Shown: positions 19,208 to 27,741, numbered from the stretch's first letter. The stretch is DNA of 64,000 nt from Pseudomonas sp. MAG733B (GCF_036884845.1 NZ_CP145732.1:3596001-3660000), one strand, 5' to 3'. Translations and numbers: made by a program. The notes: a model not told the origin generated them from the letters alone.

Positions 19208-19954
19208 ATGGAAAAAGTCATCGTCATCACCGGCGGCAGCCGCGGCATTGGAGCCGCCACAGCCCTGTTGGCCGCCAGACAAGGCTATCGGATCTGCATC
19301 AACTATCAGGCTGATGAGCAGGCAGCGCTCAGTGTGCTGGAGCAAGTCCGCGCATTGGGTGCGCAAGCCATTGCGGTGCGCGCCGATGTCAGCATCGAAG
19401 ACGAAGTGATCGCGCTGTTCAATCGGGTCGACAGCGAGCTGGGCCGGGTCACGGCACTGGTGAACAACGCCGGCACCGTGGGGCACAAGTCCCGGGTCGA
19501 CGAAATGTCCGAATTCCGCATCCTGAAAATCCTCAAGACCAACGTGCTGGCGCCGGTGCTGTGCGCCAAACACGCGATCCTGCGCATGTCGCCAAAGCAC
19601 GGCGGGCAGGGCGGCAGCATCGTCAACGTGTCGTCGGTTGCCTCACGCCTGGGCGCGCCCAACGAATACGTCGACTACGCCGCTTCCAAGGGCGCGCTCG
19701 ACACTTTCACCATCGGCCTGTCCAAGGAAGTGGCGGGTGAAGGCATTCGCGTCAATGCGGTGCGGCCCGGTTACATCTACACCGACTTCCATGCCTTGAG
19801 CGGTGACCCGGACCGGGTCAGCAAACTGGAGTCTGCAATCCCCATGGCCCGTGGCGGGCGACCGGATGAAGTGGCCGAGGCGATTGTCTGGTTGCTGTCG
19901 GACAAGGCTTCGTATGCGACGGGGACTTTTGTTGATTTGGGCGGTGGTCGTTGA
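19208..19954 (+). CDS. SDR-family oxidoreductase
   Basis: A 248-residue classical short-chain dehydrogenase/reductase. It has the cofactor motif TGGSRGIG near the N-terminus, NNAG, the catalytic serine in NVSSVASR, the YxxxK pair in DYAASKGA, and the PGYIYTD segment. The acidic ADVS motif and a basic residue after the first glycine motif suggest NADP(H) preference, but this is only indicative. The protein ends with the usual TGTFVDLGGGR. The start at 19208 follows a REP pair, and the ribosome site is weak. The substrate is unknown; annotation transfer to glucose dehydrogenase or acyl-ACP reductase would not be justified. Confidence 0.9.
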   Translation: MEKVIVITGGSRGIGAATALLAARQGYRICINYQADEQAALSVLEQVRALGAQAIAVRADVSIEDEVIALFNRVDSELGRVTALVNNAGTVGHKSRVDEMSEFRILKILKTNVLAPVLCAKHAILRMSPKHGGQGGSIVNVSSVASRLGAPNEYVDYAASKGALDTFTIGLSKEVAGEGIRVNAVRPGYIYTDFHALSGDPDRVSKLESAIPMARGGRPDEVAEAIVWLLSDKASYATGTFVDLGGGR

Positions 19955-20010
19955 AGTCGGATTGAACATAGCGACTTTGAAACTCTAGTAGTTTTTCTTT
20001 CAAGAATACT

Positions 20011-20060
20011 AACGCAACAAGCAACGCTTCCTGTAATCAGGGTGCGTTGTTTGTTGCGTT
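20011..20060. repeat. 17-bp near-perfect inverted repeat
   Basis: AACGCAACAAGCAACGC (20011-20027) and GCGTTGTTTGTTGCGTT (20044-20060) are complementary at 16 of 17 positions around a 16-base loop. No T tract follows on either strand. It marks the edge between the GC-rich SDR gene and the AT-rich two-gene unit. Confidence 0.6.
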
Positions 20061-20200
20061 AAATCTTGCTGCGTGGTGTTTGATATATCGTGCATTACAT
20101 GTGATTTATGTATGGCTTGAAAGTATGGCGTGTCGATCTTACTCTTGAGTCGACTTCGCAGTTGGCGAAGTTTTAATTTAAATAATGGAGATGTGCGTAA

Positions 20201-20365
20201 ATGGATCTTTACAAAGATGAAGTCGCTTTTTGGGATGAATTTGTTTTGCGTTATTTGCACCGGGAATACTCGGGCCTGGCATCGATTGATTATCTGACTG
20301 GAGCTGCTTACTTGGCAGACCAGATGATTATTGAACGTCGCAAGCGCAATGTGGTGGAAGACTGA
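20201..20365 (+). CDS. Small acidic protein, 54 aa, unknown
   Basis: A 54-codon frame starts at an ATG at 20201 with TGGAG about 10 bases upstream. The product (opening MDLYKDEVAFWDEFVLRYL, ending MIIERRKRNVVED) is mostly helical, acidic at the start and basic near the end, with no signal peptide. It ends one base before the ATG of the next gene, so the two are almost surely co-translated. The sequence is AT-richer than the flanking genes. No family is recognised. The arrangement of a tiny gene coupled to a 219-residue gene could be an adaptor or antidote with its partner, but this is speculation. Confidence 0.6.
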   Translation: MDLYKDEVAFWDEFVLRYLHREYSGLASIDYLTGAAYLADQMIIERRKRNVVED

Positions 20366-20366
20366 T

Positions 20367-21026
20367 ATGAGTCAGGACGATTTGAACAAATCAATTATCG
20401 CTCATCTTTTCCTGGCGGGAAAGCCACTGGTGTTGAATTATCAACTGATGGAGAAGCGGCTCGCGCGACCGCGCTTAACATCGGCGCAACGCACGGAATA
20501 TAACCGTCAACTCAAAAGCGAAGGGGGCTTTTTAACCGTTGCGGATCGCGACGATGATGAGCCATTGTTGATCCATTTTCGCTCGGAAAAAGATCGATAC
20601 ACCTTGCGCGTGGCCACACCCGGGAAGTTTTTTGGTTATTTCCTGAGTATGGAGAAAATACGGGAAACCAACGGGCAGACGACGGACGTCGGAAATATTG
20701 TGGTGACGCCGGAGAATCCAACACGCTTTTATATGAATGTGTTTGGTCAGGGTAATCTACGGTTGTTCAATGTCGCTCGAAAGCGTGTTGTGGATCCAGA
20801 TTTGTCAGTTGCTCCGATTGTGGGTGAAACCGTATCGTTCATACAGGATCAGGTTCAGGGCCCTACTTATATTTACAATAGTAAAACGTCACTCGAAAAC
20901 GATGGGCAGCAATACTTCTCCGACACATTCCTGAGGGCCGAGCATGTTATCTGGGACCCGGCACCCGCTGAGTTTGAAGTGCAAGTCAGAGGCGCCGGTG
21001 TCTTGGAGTTAGACGATATAGGCTGA
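20367..21026 (+). CDS. Hypothetical protein, 219 aa, mostly beta-strand
   Basis: A 219-residue soluble protein that I do not recognise. It opens MSQDDLNKSIIAHLFLAGKP, then alternates short polar turns with hydrophobic strands (GGFLTVADRD, PLLIHFRSEKDRYTLRVATP, RFYMNVFGQGNLRLFNVARK) and ends ELDDIG. There is no signal peptide, membrane segment or catalytic motif. The pattern suggests a beta-sandwich, which would suit a lectin-like or pore-associated protein, but that is only a fold-level impression. Codon and base use is AT-richer than in neighbours, hinting at acquisition. The start at 20367 is one base after the upstream stop. Confidence 0.75.
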   Translation: MSQDDLNKSIIAHLFLAGKPLVLNYQLMEKRLARPRLTSAQRTEYNRQLKSEGGFLTVADRDDDEPLLIHFRSEKDRYTLRVATPGKFFGYFLSMEKIRETNGQTTDVGNIVVTPENPTRFYMNVFGQGNLRLFNVARKRVVDPDLSVAPIVGETVSFIQDQVQGPTYIYNSKTSLENDGQQYFSDTFLRAEHVIWDPAPAEFEVQVRGAGVLELDDIG

Positions 21027-21109
21027 GGCTTATAAAACAAACTGTGAACCGAGGCTGATCGCCCGGTTCACGTCGGCGCGCGGCCCGGATGCGATGCCGG
21101 CCGAGGCCT

Positions 21110-22519
21110 TCAGAAGGACCTGACAATCCGCCCCAACGTCTCCATCGCCTTTTCTGAGTCCTCGGTCCACGGGCTGCCGTAATTCAACCGAATGCAATTC
21201 CTGAAGCGCTGCGCCGGCGAAAAAATCGGCCCCGGCGCGATGCTGATCCCCTGGGCCAACGCCATCTGAAACAACTTCAACGAATCCATCTGCGCCGGCA
21301 GCTCCAGCCACAAAAAGTAGCCGCCCGCCGGTTGGCTGACCCGCGTTTGCGCCGGGAAATAGCGGGCGATGGCGGCGAGCATCGCGGCTTGCTGATCTTC
21401 CAGCGCATGACGCAATTTACGCAGGTGCCGGTCATAGCCGCCGTGTTGCAAGTAATCGGCAATGGCGGCCTGGGCCGGCATCGAGGCGCAGAGCGACGTC
21501 ATGAGCTTCAGCCGTTCGATCTTCTGCGCATAGCGGCCGGCAGCGACCCAACCGATGCGATAGCCCGGCGCGAGGCTTTTGGCGAACGAACCGCAATGCA
21601 TCACCAGGCCTTCGGTATCGAACGCCTTGGCCGGTTTCGGCGCCTGCTGTCCGTAATACAACTCGGCGTAGACATCGTCTTCGATCAGCGGCACTTGATG
21701 CTGGCGCAGCAACTCCACCAGTTCCTGTTTCTTGGTCTCGGGCATGGTCGCGCCCATGGGGTTCTGGAAACTGGTCATGCACCAGCAGGCCTTGATCGGG
21801 TGGCGTTCCAGGGTTTGCGCAAGCACGCCGAGGTCGATGCCGTCGCGCGGATGCACCGGGATTTCCACGGCTTTGAGTTTCAGCCGTTCCAGTATTTGCA
21901 GGCAGGCGTAAAACGCCGGGGCTTCGATGGCCACCAGGTCGCCGGGTTGGGTGACCGCTTGCAGGCACAGGTTCAGCGCTTCGAGGGCACCATTGGTGAT
22001 CAGCAGTTCTTCCATGGGCAACATCAGCCCGCCGACCATGTAGCGCAGGGCAATTTGCCGGCGCAGTTGCGGGTTGCCCGGTGACATGTCAGTGACCACC
22101 ATGCGCGGGTCCATCTCGCGACTGGCGCTGGCCAGTGAGCGCGACAGCCGTTGCAGCGGAAACAGCGTGGGGCTGGGGAATGCCGAACCGAAGGGCACGG
22201 TGTTCGGGTCCTTGATCGAGTCCAGGACCGAGAACACCAGTTCGCTGACGTCGACTTCCGTGGATTCGTTGACCTGGCTGCTGATCACCGGCTCGGAGAA
22301 CGGCCGCGGTGCATTGGCATTGACGAAATAGCCGGAGCGCGGCCGGGCGCGGATCAGACCACGGCGTTCCAGCAGGTAATAAGCCTGGAACACCGTGGAC
22401 GGGCTGACCCCGTAAGTCTGGCTGGCGTAGCGCACCGACGGCACGCGCTGGCCGGGGCCAAGGACGCCGGTGCGGATCAGTTCAGCGATGTCGTCGGCGA
22501 ATTTTTCGTAGCGTTTCAT
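21110..22519 (-). CDS. MocR-type regulator (GntR DNA-binding plus aminotransferase-like domain)
   Basis: A 469-residue protein. Residues 1-70 form a GntR winged helix (GQRVPSVRYASQTYGVSPST, then AYYLLERRGLI). Residues about 100-469 are a class I/II aminotransferase fold that should bind pyridoxal phosphate through the lysine in SFAKSLAPGYRIGW; other cofactor contacts are seen in SFQNPMGA and EDDVYAELYY. MocR proteins are effector-responsive transcription factors, often acting on a neighbouring gene that handles an amine or vitamin B6. Here the divergent neighbour would be past the REP pair (the ccoG side runs the same way), so the target is unclear. Confidence 0.92.
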   Translation of the reverse strand: MKRYEKFADDIAELIRTGVLGPGQRVPSVRYASQTYGVSPSTVFQAYYLLERRGLIRARPRSGYFVNANAPRPFSEPVISSQVNESTEVDVSELVFSVLDSIKDPNTVPFGSAFPSPTLFPLQRLSRSLASASREMDPRMVVTDMSPGNPQLRRQIALRYMVGGLMLPMEELLITNGALEALNLCLQAVTQPGDLVAIEAPAFYACLQILERLKLKAVEIPVHPRDGIDLGVLAQTLERHPIKACWCMTSFQNPMGATMPETKKQELVELLRQHQVPLIEDDVYAELYYGQQAPKPAKAFDTEGLVMHCGSFAKSLAPGYRIGWVAAGRYAQKIERLKLMTSLCASMPAQAAIADYLQHGGYDRHLRKLRHALEDQQAAMLAAIARYFPAQTRVSQPAGGYFLWLELPAQMDSLKLFQMALAQGISIAPGPIFSPAQRFRNCIRLNYGSPWTEDSEKAMETLGRIVRSF

Positions 22520-22554
22520 CGGTATCCCACAATGGAATTGTCTCGAATTGCTGT

Positions 22555-22648
22555 TGTGGCGAGGGAGCTTGCTCCCGCTGGGGTGCGAAGCGCCCCCAAA
22601 AACTTACGACTGCTTCGCAGCCGAACGGGAGCAAGCTCCCTCGCCACA
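22555..22648. repeat. REP pair (BIME), 'TGTGGCGAGGGAGC' type
   Basis: TGTGGCGAGGGAGCTTGCTC at 22555 and its reverse complement ending at 22648 flank a degenerate centre. It is nearly identical in its arms to the element at 19019-19121. Confidence 0.88.
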
Positions 22649-22668
22649 GAGCACCGCAGTCTAAAGCC

Positions 22669-24081
22669 TTAACGATTCATCGGCGCAACAAACCGGCTCT
22701 TGGCCACGCTGTAGATGCCGGGCTCATCACTGTCGACGACCTTGAAGCTGATGCCCTGCGAGCTGCTGCTCGGTCGGTCTGTAGTCATCGCCACCGATAC
22801 CGGCACGTCGACAATCTCGCCTGGCGCCAGGCTTAAATCGGTCTTGCCTTGCAACTGGAAGCCGTCACCGTCGACGAGCGCCAGTCGATAGTCCTGGCGC
22901 TGCTGGGTCTTGTTGATGACCTTCAGGCTGTAGATGTTTTCGATCTGCCCCTGACTGTTCTCGCGGAACAGGCCACGGTCCTTGCTCACGTCCAGCGACA
23001 CCATCGGCCGCTCGACCAGTGCGACGACCAGCGCGGCGATCATCACCAGCAACACGGCGGTGTAGCCGATCAGCCGTGGCCGCAGCAGGTGAGTCTTGCC
23101 ACCCTGCAACTGACGCTCCGAGGTGTAGCTGATCAAGCCGCGCTCGTAGCCCATCTTGTCCATGATCGAATCACAGGCGTCGATGCATGCCGCGCAACCA
23201 ATGCATTCCATCTGCAAGCCATCGCGGATGTCGATGCCGGTCGGGCAGACCTGTACGCAGAGCTGGCAATCGATGCAATCGCCCAGGCCAACCTCGGCCG
23301 GTTTGACCTCGCGTTTACGCGGGCCACGGTTCTCGCCACGCGCCACGTCGTAGGAAATGGTCAGGGTGTCTTTGTCGAACATCACGCTCTGGAATCGCGC
23401 ATACGGGCACATGTGCATGCACACCGCTTCGCGTAGCCATCCAGCATTGATGTAAGTCGCGCCAGTGAAGAACAGCACCCAGAACAGGCTTACGCCGCCC
23501 ATCTGCAAGGTCAGCAGTTCTTCGGCCAGCGGGCGGATCGGGGTGAAGTAGCCGACGAAGGTCAAACCGGTCAGCAGGCTGATGGCCAGCCACAAGGTGT
23601 GCTTGGCCGAGCGGCGCATCAGTTTGTTCAGGCCCCAGGGTGCGGCTTGCAGCTTGATCCGCTGGTTGCGCTCGCCCTCGGTGATTTTCTCGCACCACAT
23701 GAAAATCCAGGTCCAGGAGCTCTGTGGGCAGGTGTAGCCGCACCACACGCGGCCGGCGAACACGGTAATCGCAAACAGGCCGAACGCGGCAATGATCAGC
23801 AGTGCCGAGAGCAGGATGAAATCCTGCGGCCAGAACGTTGCGCCAAAGATGTGGAATTTGCTTTCGGAAAGGTCCCAGAGCACCGCCTGACGGCCGCCCC
23901 AGTTCAGCCACACCGTGCCGAAGAACAGCAGAAACAGAAATCCCGCGCCGCTGATGCGCAGGGAACGGAACAGGCCGGTGAAGCTGCGGGTGTGGATCAG
24001 GTTGTCGCTGGTTTTGACCTTCATCTTCGGGCGTGAAGGTTCGAATGTTTCAACGGTTCGGACGGGGATTCTCTCGCTCAT
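22669..24081 (-). CDS. ccoG: CcoG/RdxA/FixG cytochrome c oxidase accessory protein
   Basis: A 470-residue polyferredoxin of the inner membrane. CcoG reduces copper for assembly of the cbb3 oxidase. Membrane segments lie at about 46-60, 88-110, 163-180, 198-212 and 335-355. The Cys motif WCGYTCP (C114, C118) and CMHMCP (C221, C225) precede two 4Fe-4S sets: C269, C272, C275, C279 and C293, C296, C299, C303. The C-terminal about 110 residues are the periplasmic Ig-like domain. The start at 24081 (MSERIPV) is chosen over an upstream in-frame ATG at 24105 because relatives begin there; neither has a strong ribosome site. No ccoNOPQ or ccoS gene is near, which is unusual and suggests a paralogue or relocated copy. 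Confidence 0.92.
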   Translation of the reverse strand: MSERIPVRTVETFEPSRPKMKVKTSDNLIHTRSFTGLFRSLRISGAGFLFLLFFGTVWLNWGGRQAVLWDLSESKFHIFGATFWPQDFILLSALLIIAAFGLFAITVFAGRVWCGYTCPQSSWTWIFMWCEKITEGERNQRIKLQAAPWGLNKLMRRSAKHTLWLAISLLTGLTFVGYFTPIRPLAEELLTLQMGGVSLFWVLFFTGATYINAGWLREAVCMHMCPYARFQSVMFDKDTLTISYDVARGENRGPRKREVKPAEVGLGDCIDCQLCVQVCPTGIDIRDGLQMECIGCAACIDACDSIMDKMGYERGLISYTSERQLQGGKTHLLRPRLIGYTAVLLVMIAALVVALVERPMVSLDVSKDRGLFRENSQGQIENIYSLKVINKTQQRQDYRLALVDGDGFQLQGKTDLSLAPGEIVDVPVSVAMTTDRPSSSSQGISFKVVDSDEPGIYSVAKSRFVAPMNR

Positions 24082-24276
24082 GGTCTTTCGCTCATCAGCC
24101 TCCATCAGGCATGAGCACTATGAGCAGCGATCTGTTTGCATAACAGACTCAGGTATTGCTTTAAAAACCGGATCAGATGCGCATTGCGAAACAGCCTGCG
24201 ACAAGTTGAAGCACCTGTCTCGGCGGGCCGCCAGCGCCTATATCAGGCGGTGGCGGGGGTTGTTGATCCGGGTCAG

Positions 24277-24510
24277 TCAAATCACCGAATCACTGTCGGT
24301 GGCCTTCAAGTGCCGGCGTCCGTCCACCGCACCTGCTACGGTCAATGCATCGGCTTCTGCTTCGGTGATGTAGATGCGCTGGCCGTTGAGGTCCACCGCC
24401 GACATGGCTTTGGCGCCGTCAGTGACGATGGTCACGTCGGGGCACAAGCGAATTTCTTCGCCGTTTTCGGTGGTAAAGAAGCAGGTCTCGTTCTCGATGC
24501 GTACGGTCAT
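24277..24510 (-). CDS. Small DUF3203-like protein
   Basis: A 77-residue acidic protein (MTVRIENETCFFTTENGEEI at the start, CPDVTIVTDGAKAMSAVDLN next). It resembles a small family found in pseudomonads (DUF3203), of unknown function. The ATG at 24510 is supported by AAGGAT 6-7 bases upstream, whereas the longer frame begins at a TTG without a site. Two cysteines (C10 and one near residue 23) and a short beta pattern are visible, with no signal peptide. Family naming is from memory of the pattern and should be treated as moderate. Confidence 0.7.
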   Translation of the reverse strand: MTVRIENETCFFTTENGEEIRLCPDVTIVTDGAKAMSAVDLNGQRIYITEAEADALTVAGAVDGRRHLKATDSDSVI

Positions 24511-24641
24511 GACGTGATCCTTTTTCAACGGGTATTAAAACGTTAGGGCGTCTGTACCGGCCATCGTTCTGTGCAACCGATTAATGGTCGACGCGGTCCA
24601 TCCTCCATGACCCTTCGCGAGTACTTCAAAAGGACAGCACC

Positions 24642-25154
24642 ATGAGCGCCTGGTGGCATGAAGTCTGGGTGACCCTGCAAGCGGAATTCGCCGATATCGG
24701 CGATGCCTCGCAACTGACCCGCATCACCGTGCGCCTGTTGATGGCGGCCGTCCTGGGCGGGATTCTCGGTTTCGAGCGCGAGCACAAAGGCAAGGCTGCG
24801 GGGGTGCGTACCCACATGCTGGTGGCGATCGGCGCGGCGCTGTTTGTGCTGGTGCCGCAGATGTCGGGTTCGCAGGCCGACGCGATGAGTCGGGTCATAC
24901 AGGGTGTGATCGCCGGGATCGGCTTTCTGTGCGCCGGCACCATCCTGAAAAACCAGGAGGGCGATGAAGGCCACGTCAAAGGCCTGACCACGGCGGCCGG
25001 CATGTGGATGACCGCCGCGATCGGCGTCTCTGCCGGGCTGGGAAAAGAGGCGACGGCGGTGCTCAGTACGTTGCTGGCGCTGCTGATACTTGGGGTGATG
25101 CCGCGGATCGTGAGCCTGTTCGAAAAAAACGGGCAGGACGACGGCAAGGATTAG
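24642..25154 (+). CDS. MgtC/SapB-family membrane protein
   Basis: A 170-residue inner-membrane protein with the conserved N-terminal MgtC domain. It has RLLMAAVLGGILGFEREHKG (the ER in this segment is invariant in the family), GVRTHMLVAIGAALFVLV, GVIAGIGFLCAGTILK and GLTTAAGMWMTAAIG, giving four to five membrane segments. MgtC proteins affect F-type ATPase, phosphate and magnesium balance and survival in host or low-Mg conditions. This short form lacks the C-terminal ACT-like domain of full MgtC, so it may act differently. AAAGGA lies about 9 bases before the ATG. It is a single-gene unit. Confidence 0.9.
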   Translation: MSAWWHEVWVTLQAEFADIGDASQLTRITVRLLMAAVLGGILGFEREHKGKAAGVRTHMLVAIGAALFVLVPQMSGSQADAMSRVIQGVIAGIGFLCAGTILKNQEGDEGHVKGLTTAAGMWMTAAIGVSAGLGKEATAVLSTLLALLILGVMPRIVSLFEKNGQDDGKD

Positions 25155-25201
25155 CAGATCAGATCGTTCCCTACAAAACGCGTGGGAACGATCAACTGTC
25201 T

Positions 25202-25369
25202 TCATTCCGGCGCAACAATCACCGGTGGCATGGTCGTCGGCGGTTCTTCCCGTGGCGGTGGCTGGATGCCCGGCGGGTCTTGTTCGGGCACGGGCTGCGG
25301 ATCGGTCGGTGGAATCACCGGGTTGTCGATGTTTGGATCGGGTGTTTCAGCCGGGAATGGATTGTTCAT
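25202..25369 (-). CDS. Proline-rich microprotein, 55 aa
   Basis: A 55-codon frame starts at an ATG at 25369 with AGGAAG (within GGAGGCAGGAAG) just upstream. The product is about one-third proline, with Asp, Glu and Gln (MNNPFPAETPDPNIDNPVIP at the start, QPPPREEPPTTMPP in the middle). It has no signal peptide or membrane segment and must be extended and disordered. It sits between mgtC-like and glgE genes, opposite in direction to both. Small Pro-rich proteins of this sort are found in fluorescent pseudomonads, but no function is known to me. The strong ribosome site argues that it is real. Confidence 0.55.
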   Translation of the reverse strand: MNNPFPAETPDPNIDNPVIPPTDPQPVPEQDPPGIQPPPREEPPTTMPPVIVAPE

Positions 25370-25456
25370 CTTCCTGCCTCCAGTGGCACATGGCGTGAGT
25401 CGTGCTTAAGTTGATTGACCGCTGTGCAAGGGATTTGATTCCAGCCAAATGCCGAT

Positions 25457-25484
25457 GAACTTTTCCCGGTGCCCGTCGCTCGGA
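25457..25484 (+). promoter_or_regulatory. Candidate AlgU (sigma-22/RpoE-type) promoter of the glgE operon
   Basis: GAACTT at 25457-25462 is followed after 17 bases by TCGGA at 25480-25484, close to the GAACTT-N16/17-TCTGA pattern of AlgU-dependent promoters. It lies 90 bases before the glgE start. Trehalose and alpha-glucan genes of pseudomonads are known to respond to osmotic and envelope stress, so the site makes sense. The assignment rests on pattern match alone. Confidence 0.45.
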
Positions 25485-25573
25485 ACCTAAGTGAGTTCAT
25501 TCCGGGGCGGATTGCCTGACGGGGTGACAACCAGACACAAGAGCGTCCTTGGGGCGTACAGGAGTGATGCTCG

Positions 25574-27568
25574 ATGACGGCTGAAAAACCGAATGAATTG
25601 AGTTACAACCCGCACATTCCACTGTCGCAGGCTTTATTGCTGCCGCGCATCGTGATCGAAAACACCATGCCGATCCTCGATGGCGGGCAGTTCGCCGTCA
25701 AGGCCGTGGTGGGCGAGGACGTGGTGGTCACCAGCAAGGTGTTTGCCGATGGGCACGACAAACTGGCCGTGCGCATTCGCTGGCGGTCCGAGGGTGATGA
25801 GGTCTGGCAAAGCGAAGCCATGAACGACCTGGGCAACAACGGTTGGCAGGGCCGGTTTCGCGTGGTGAACCAGGGCCGTCATGTGTTTTGCATCGAAGCC
25901 TGGATCGACCAGTTCGCCAGTTTTCGTTATGAACTGGAAAAGAAGCACGCCGCCGCGGTGCCGGTCAGCCTGGAATTGCAGGAAGGCCGCCTTCACGTGC
26001 AACAAGCCGCCGAACGCAGCGAAGGGCAACTGAGTGAACAGTTGGCAGCACTGCATCATGAATTGTCGGGCCTGCTCGAAACCGAGCAGATTGCGCTGTT
26101 TCTGCACCAGCGTAGCGCCGAACTGATGGCCCTGGCCGATCACCGCGCCTACCTCAGTCTCAGTCCCGAGTACCCGGTGGACGTCGAGCGAGAGCTCGCG
26201 CAGTTCGCCAGTTGGTACGAATTGTTCCCGCGTTCGATCACTGACGATCCGGCCCGCCATGGCACCTTCAACGACGTGCATTCACGGCTGCCGATGATTC
26301 AGGACATGGGTTTCGACGTGTTGTACTTTCCCCCGATCCATCCGATCGGCCGCAGCTTTCGCAAAGGCCCGAACAATTCCCTGACAGCCGGGCCGGATGA
26401 TCCGGGCAGCCCGTATGCCATCGGCAGCGAAGAGGGCGGGCACGAGGCGATTCATTCACAGCTCGGCACCCGCGAAGACTTTCGTCGGCTGGTGGCGGCG
26501 GCCAAGGACTATGGCCTGGAGATCGCCCTCGATTTCGCCATCCAGTGTTCCCAGGACCACCCTTGGCTCAAGCAACATCCGGGCTGGTTCAATTGGCGTC
26601 CCGACGGCACGATCAAATACGCGGAAAACCCGCCGAAGAAATACCAGGACATCGTCAACGTCGATTTCTATGCCGCCGATGCGATTCCGAGCCTGTGGGT
26701 CGAATTGCGCGACATCGTCGTTGGTTGGGTCGAGGAGGGCGTGAAGCTGTTTCGCGTCGACAATCCGCACACCAAACCGTTGCCGTTCTGGCAATGGCTG
26801 ATCGCCGATGTGCGGGCGCTTTACCCTGACGTGATTTTCCTCGCCGAAGCGTTCACCACGCCGGCGATGATGGCGCGGCTGGGTAAGGTCGGTTATTCCC
26901 AGAGCTACACCTATTTCACCTGGCGCAACACCAAACACGAACTGGCCACGTATTTCAGCGAACTCAACGAGTCACCGTGGCGTGAATGCTACCGGCCGAA
27001 CTTCTTCGTCAACACGCCCGACATCAACCCGGCATTCCTCCACGATTCGGGACGCCCCGGCTTTCTGATTCGCGCGGTGCTGGCGACCATGGGTTCGGGC
27101 CTGTGGGGCATGTATTCCGGTTTCGAACTTTGCGAGTCGGCACCAGTGCCGGGTAAAGAGGAATACCTCGACTCCGAGAAGTACGAGATCCGCCCCCGGG
27201 ATTTCACTGCACCCGGCAACATCATTGCAGAGATCGCCCAGCTCAACCGTATCCGCCGGCAGAACCCGGCCCTGCACACGCATCTGGGGCTGAAAATCTA
27301 CAACGCCTGGAACGACAACATTTTGTACTTCGGCAAGCGTAGCGCCGACGGCAGCAATTTTATCCTGGTGGCGGTCAGCCTCGATCCGCATAACGTGCAG
27401 GAGGCGAACTTCGAATTGCCGCTGTGGGAAATGGGTTTGCCGGACGACGCCAGCACCCAGGGCGAAGACTTGATGAACGGCCATCGCTGGACGTGGCACG
27501 GCAAGTACCAGTTCATGCGGATCGACCCGGCGTATCAGCCGTTCGGGATCTGGAGGATTACCGCCTAA
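25574..27568 (+). CDS. glgE: Alpha-1,4-glucan:maltose-1-phosphate maltosyltransferase
   Basis: A 664-residue GH13 subfamily 3 enzyme that transfers maltose from maltose-1-phosphate onto alpha-glucan chains. Catalytic residues are D396 (nucleophile, in FRVDNPHTKP) and E425 (acid/base, in FLAEAFTTP), at almost the same positions as D394 and E423 of Streptomyces GlgE. The N-terminal beta domain, the helical insert (about 130-210) and the phosphate-pocket region NPPKKYQDI are all present. The ATG at 25574 has AGGAG about 10 bases upstream. It heads the operon glgE-treS/pep2-glgB and uses the product of the fused kinase downstream. Confidence 0.96.
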   Translation: MTAEKPNELSYNPHIPLSQALLLPRIVIENTMPILDGGQFAVKAVVGEDVVVTSKVFADGHDKLAVRIRWRSEGDEVWQSEAMNDLGNNGWQGRFRVVNQGRHVFCIEAWIDQFASFRYELEKKHAAAVPVSLELQEGRLHVQQAAERSEGQLSEQLAALHHELSGLLETEQIALFLHQRSAELMALADHRAYLSLSPEYPVDVERELAQFASWYELFPRSITDDPARHGTFNDVHSRLPMIQDMGFDVLYFPPIHPIGRSFRKGPNNSLTAGPDDPGSPYAIGSEEGGHEAIHSQLGTREDFRRLVAAAKDYGLEIALDFAIQCSQDHPWLKQHPGWFNWRPDGTIKYAENPPKKYQDIVNVDFYAADAIPSLWVELRDIVVGWVEEGVKLFRVDNPHTKPLPFWQWLIADVRALYPDVIFLAEAFTTPAMMARLGKVGYSQSYTYFTWRNTKHELATYFSELNESPWRECYRPNFFVNTPDINPAFLHDSGRPGFLIRAVLATMGSGLWGMYSGFELCESAPVPGKEEYLDSEKYEIRPRDFTAPGNIIAEIAQLNRIRRQNPALHTHLGLKIYNAWNDNILYFGKRSADGSNFILVAVSLDPHNVQEANFELPLWEMGLPDDASTQGEDLMNGHRWTWHGKYQFMRIDPAYQPFGIWRITA

Positions 27569-27584
27569 AGAAAGGTGCCTCAAG

Positions 27585-27675
27585 TGTGGGAGCGGGCTTG
27601 CTCGCGAAGGCGGCAGGACAGGCAGCATCCTCGTCGACTGACACTCCCTCTTCGCGAGCAAGCCCGCTCCCACAT
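27585..27675. repeat. REP pair, 'TGTGGGAGCGGGC' type, inside the glgE operon
   Basis: TGTGGGAGCGGGCTTGCTCG begins at 27585 and its complement ends at about 27675, with a variable centre. It lies between glgE and treS, where it may stabilise or split the transcript. Near-identical arms occur at 38512-38601. Confidence 0.88.
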
Positions 27676-27741
27676 GGATCTCATCGCACTTGAGAGCGGT
27701 GATCGGCTCAGCGGCATATTCGAATTCAACAGGAGTTTCCA

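Noticed and set aside
24262..24279. Possible FNR/ANR box upstream of ccoG
   Set aside because: TTGAT is present, but the second half does not match ATCAA and the distance to ccoG is large.
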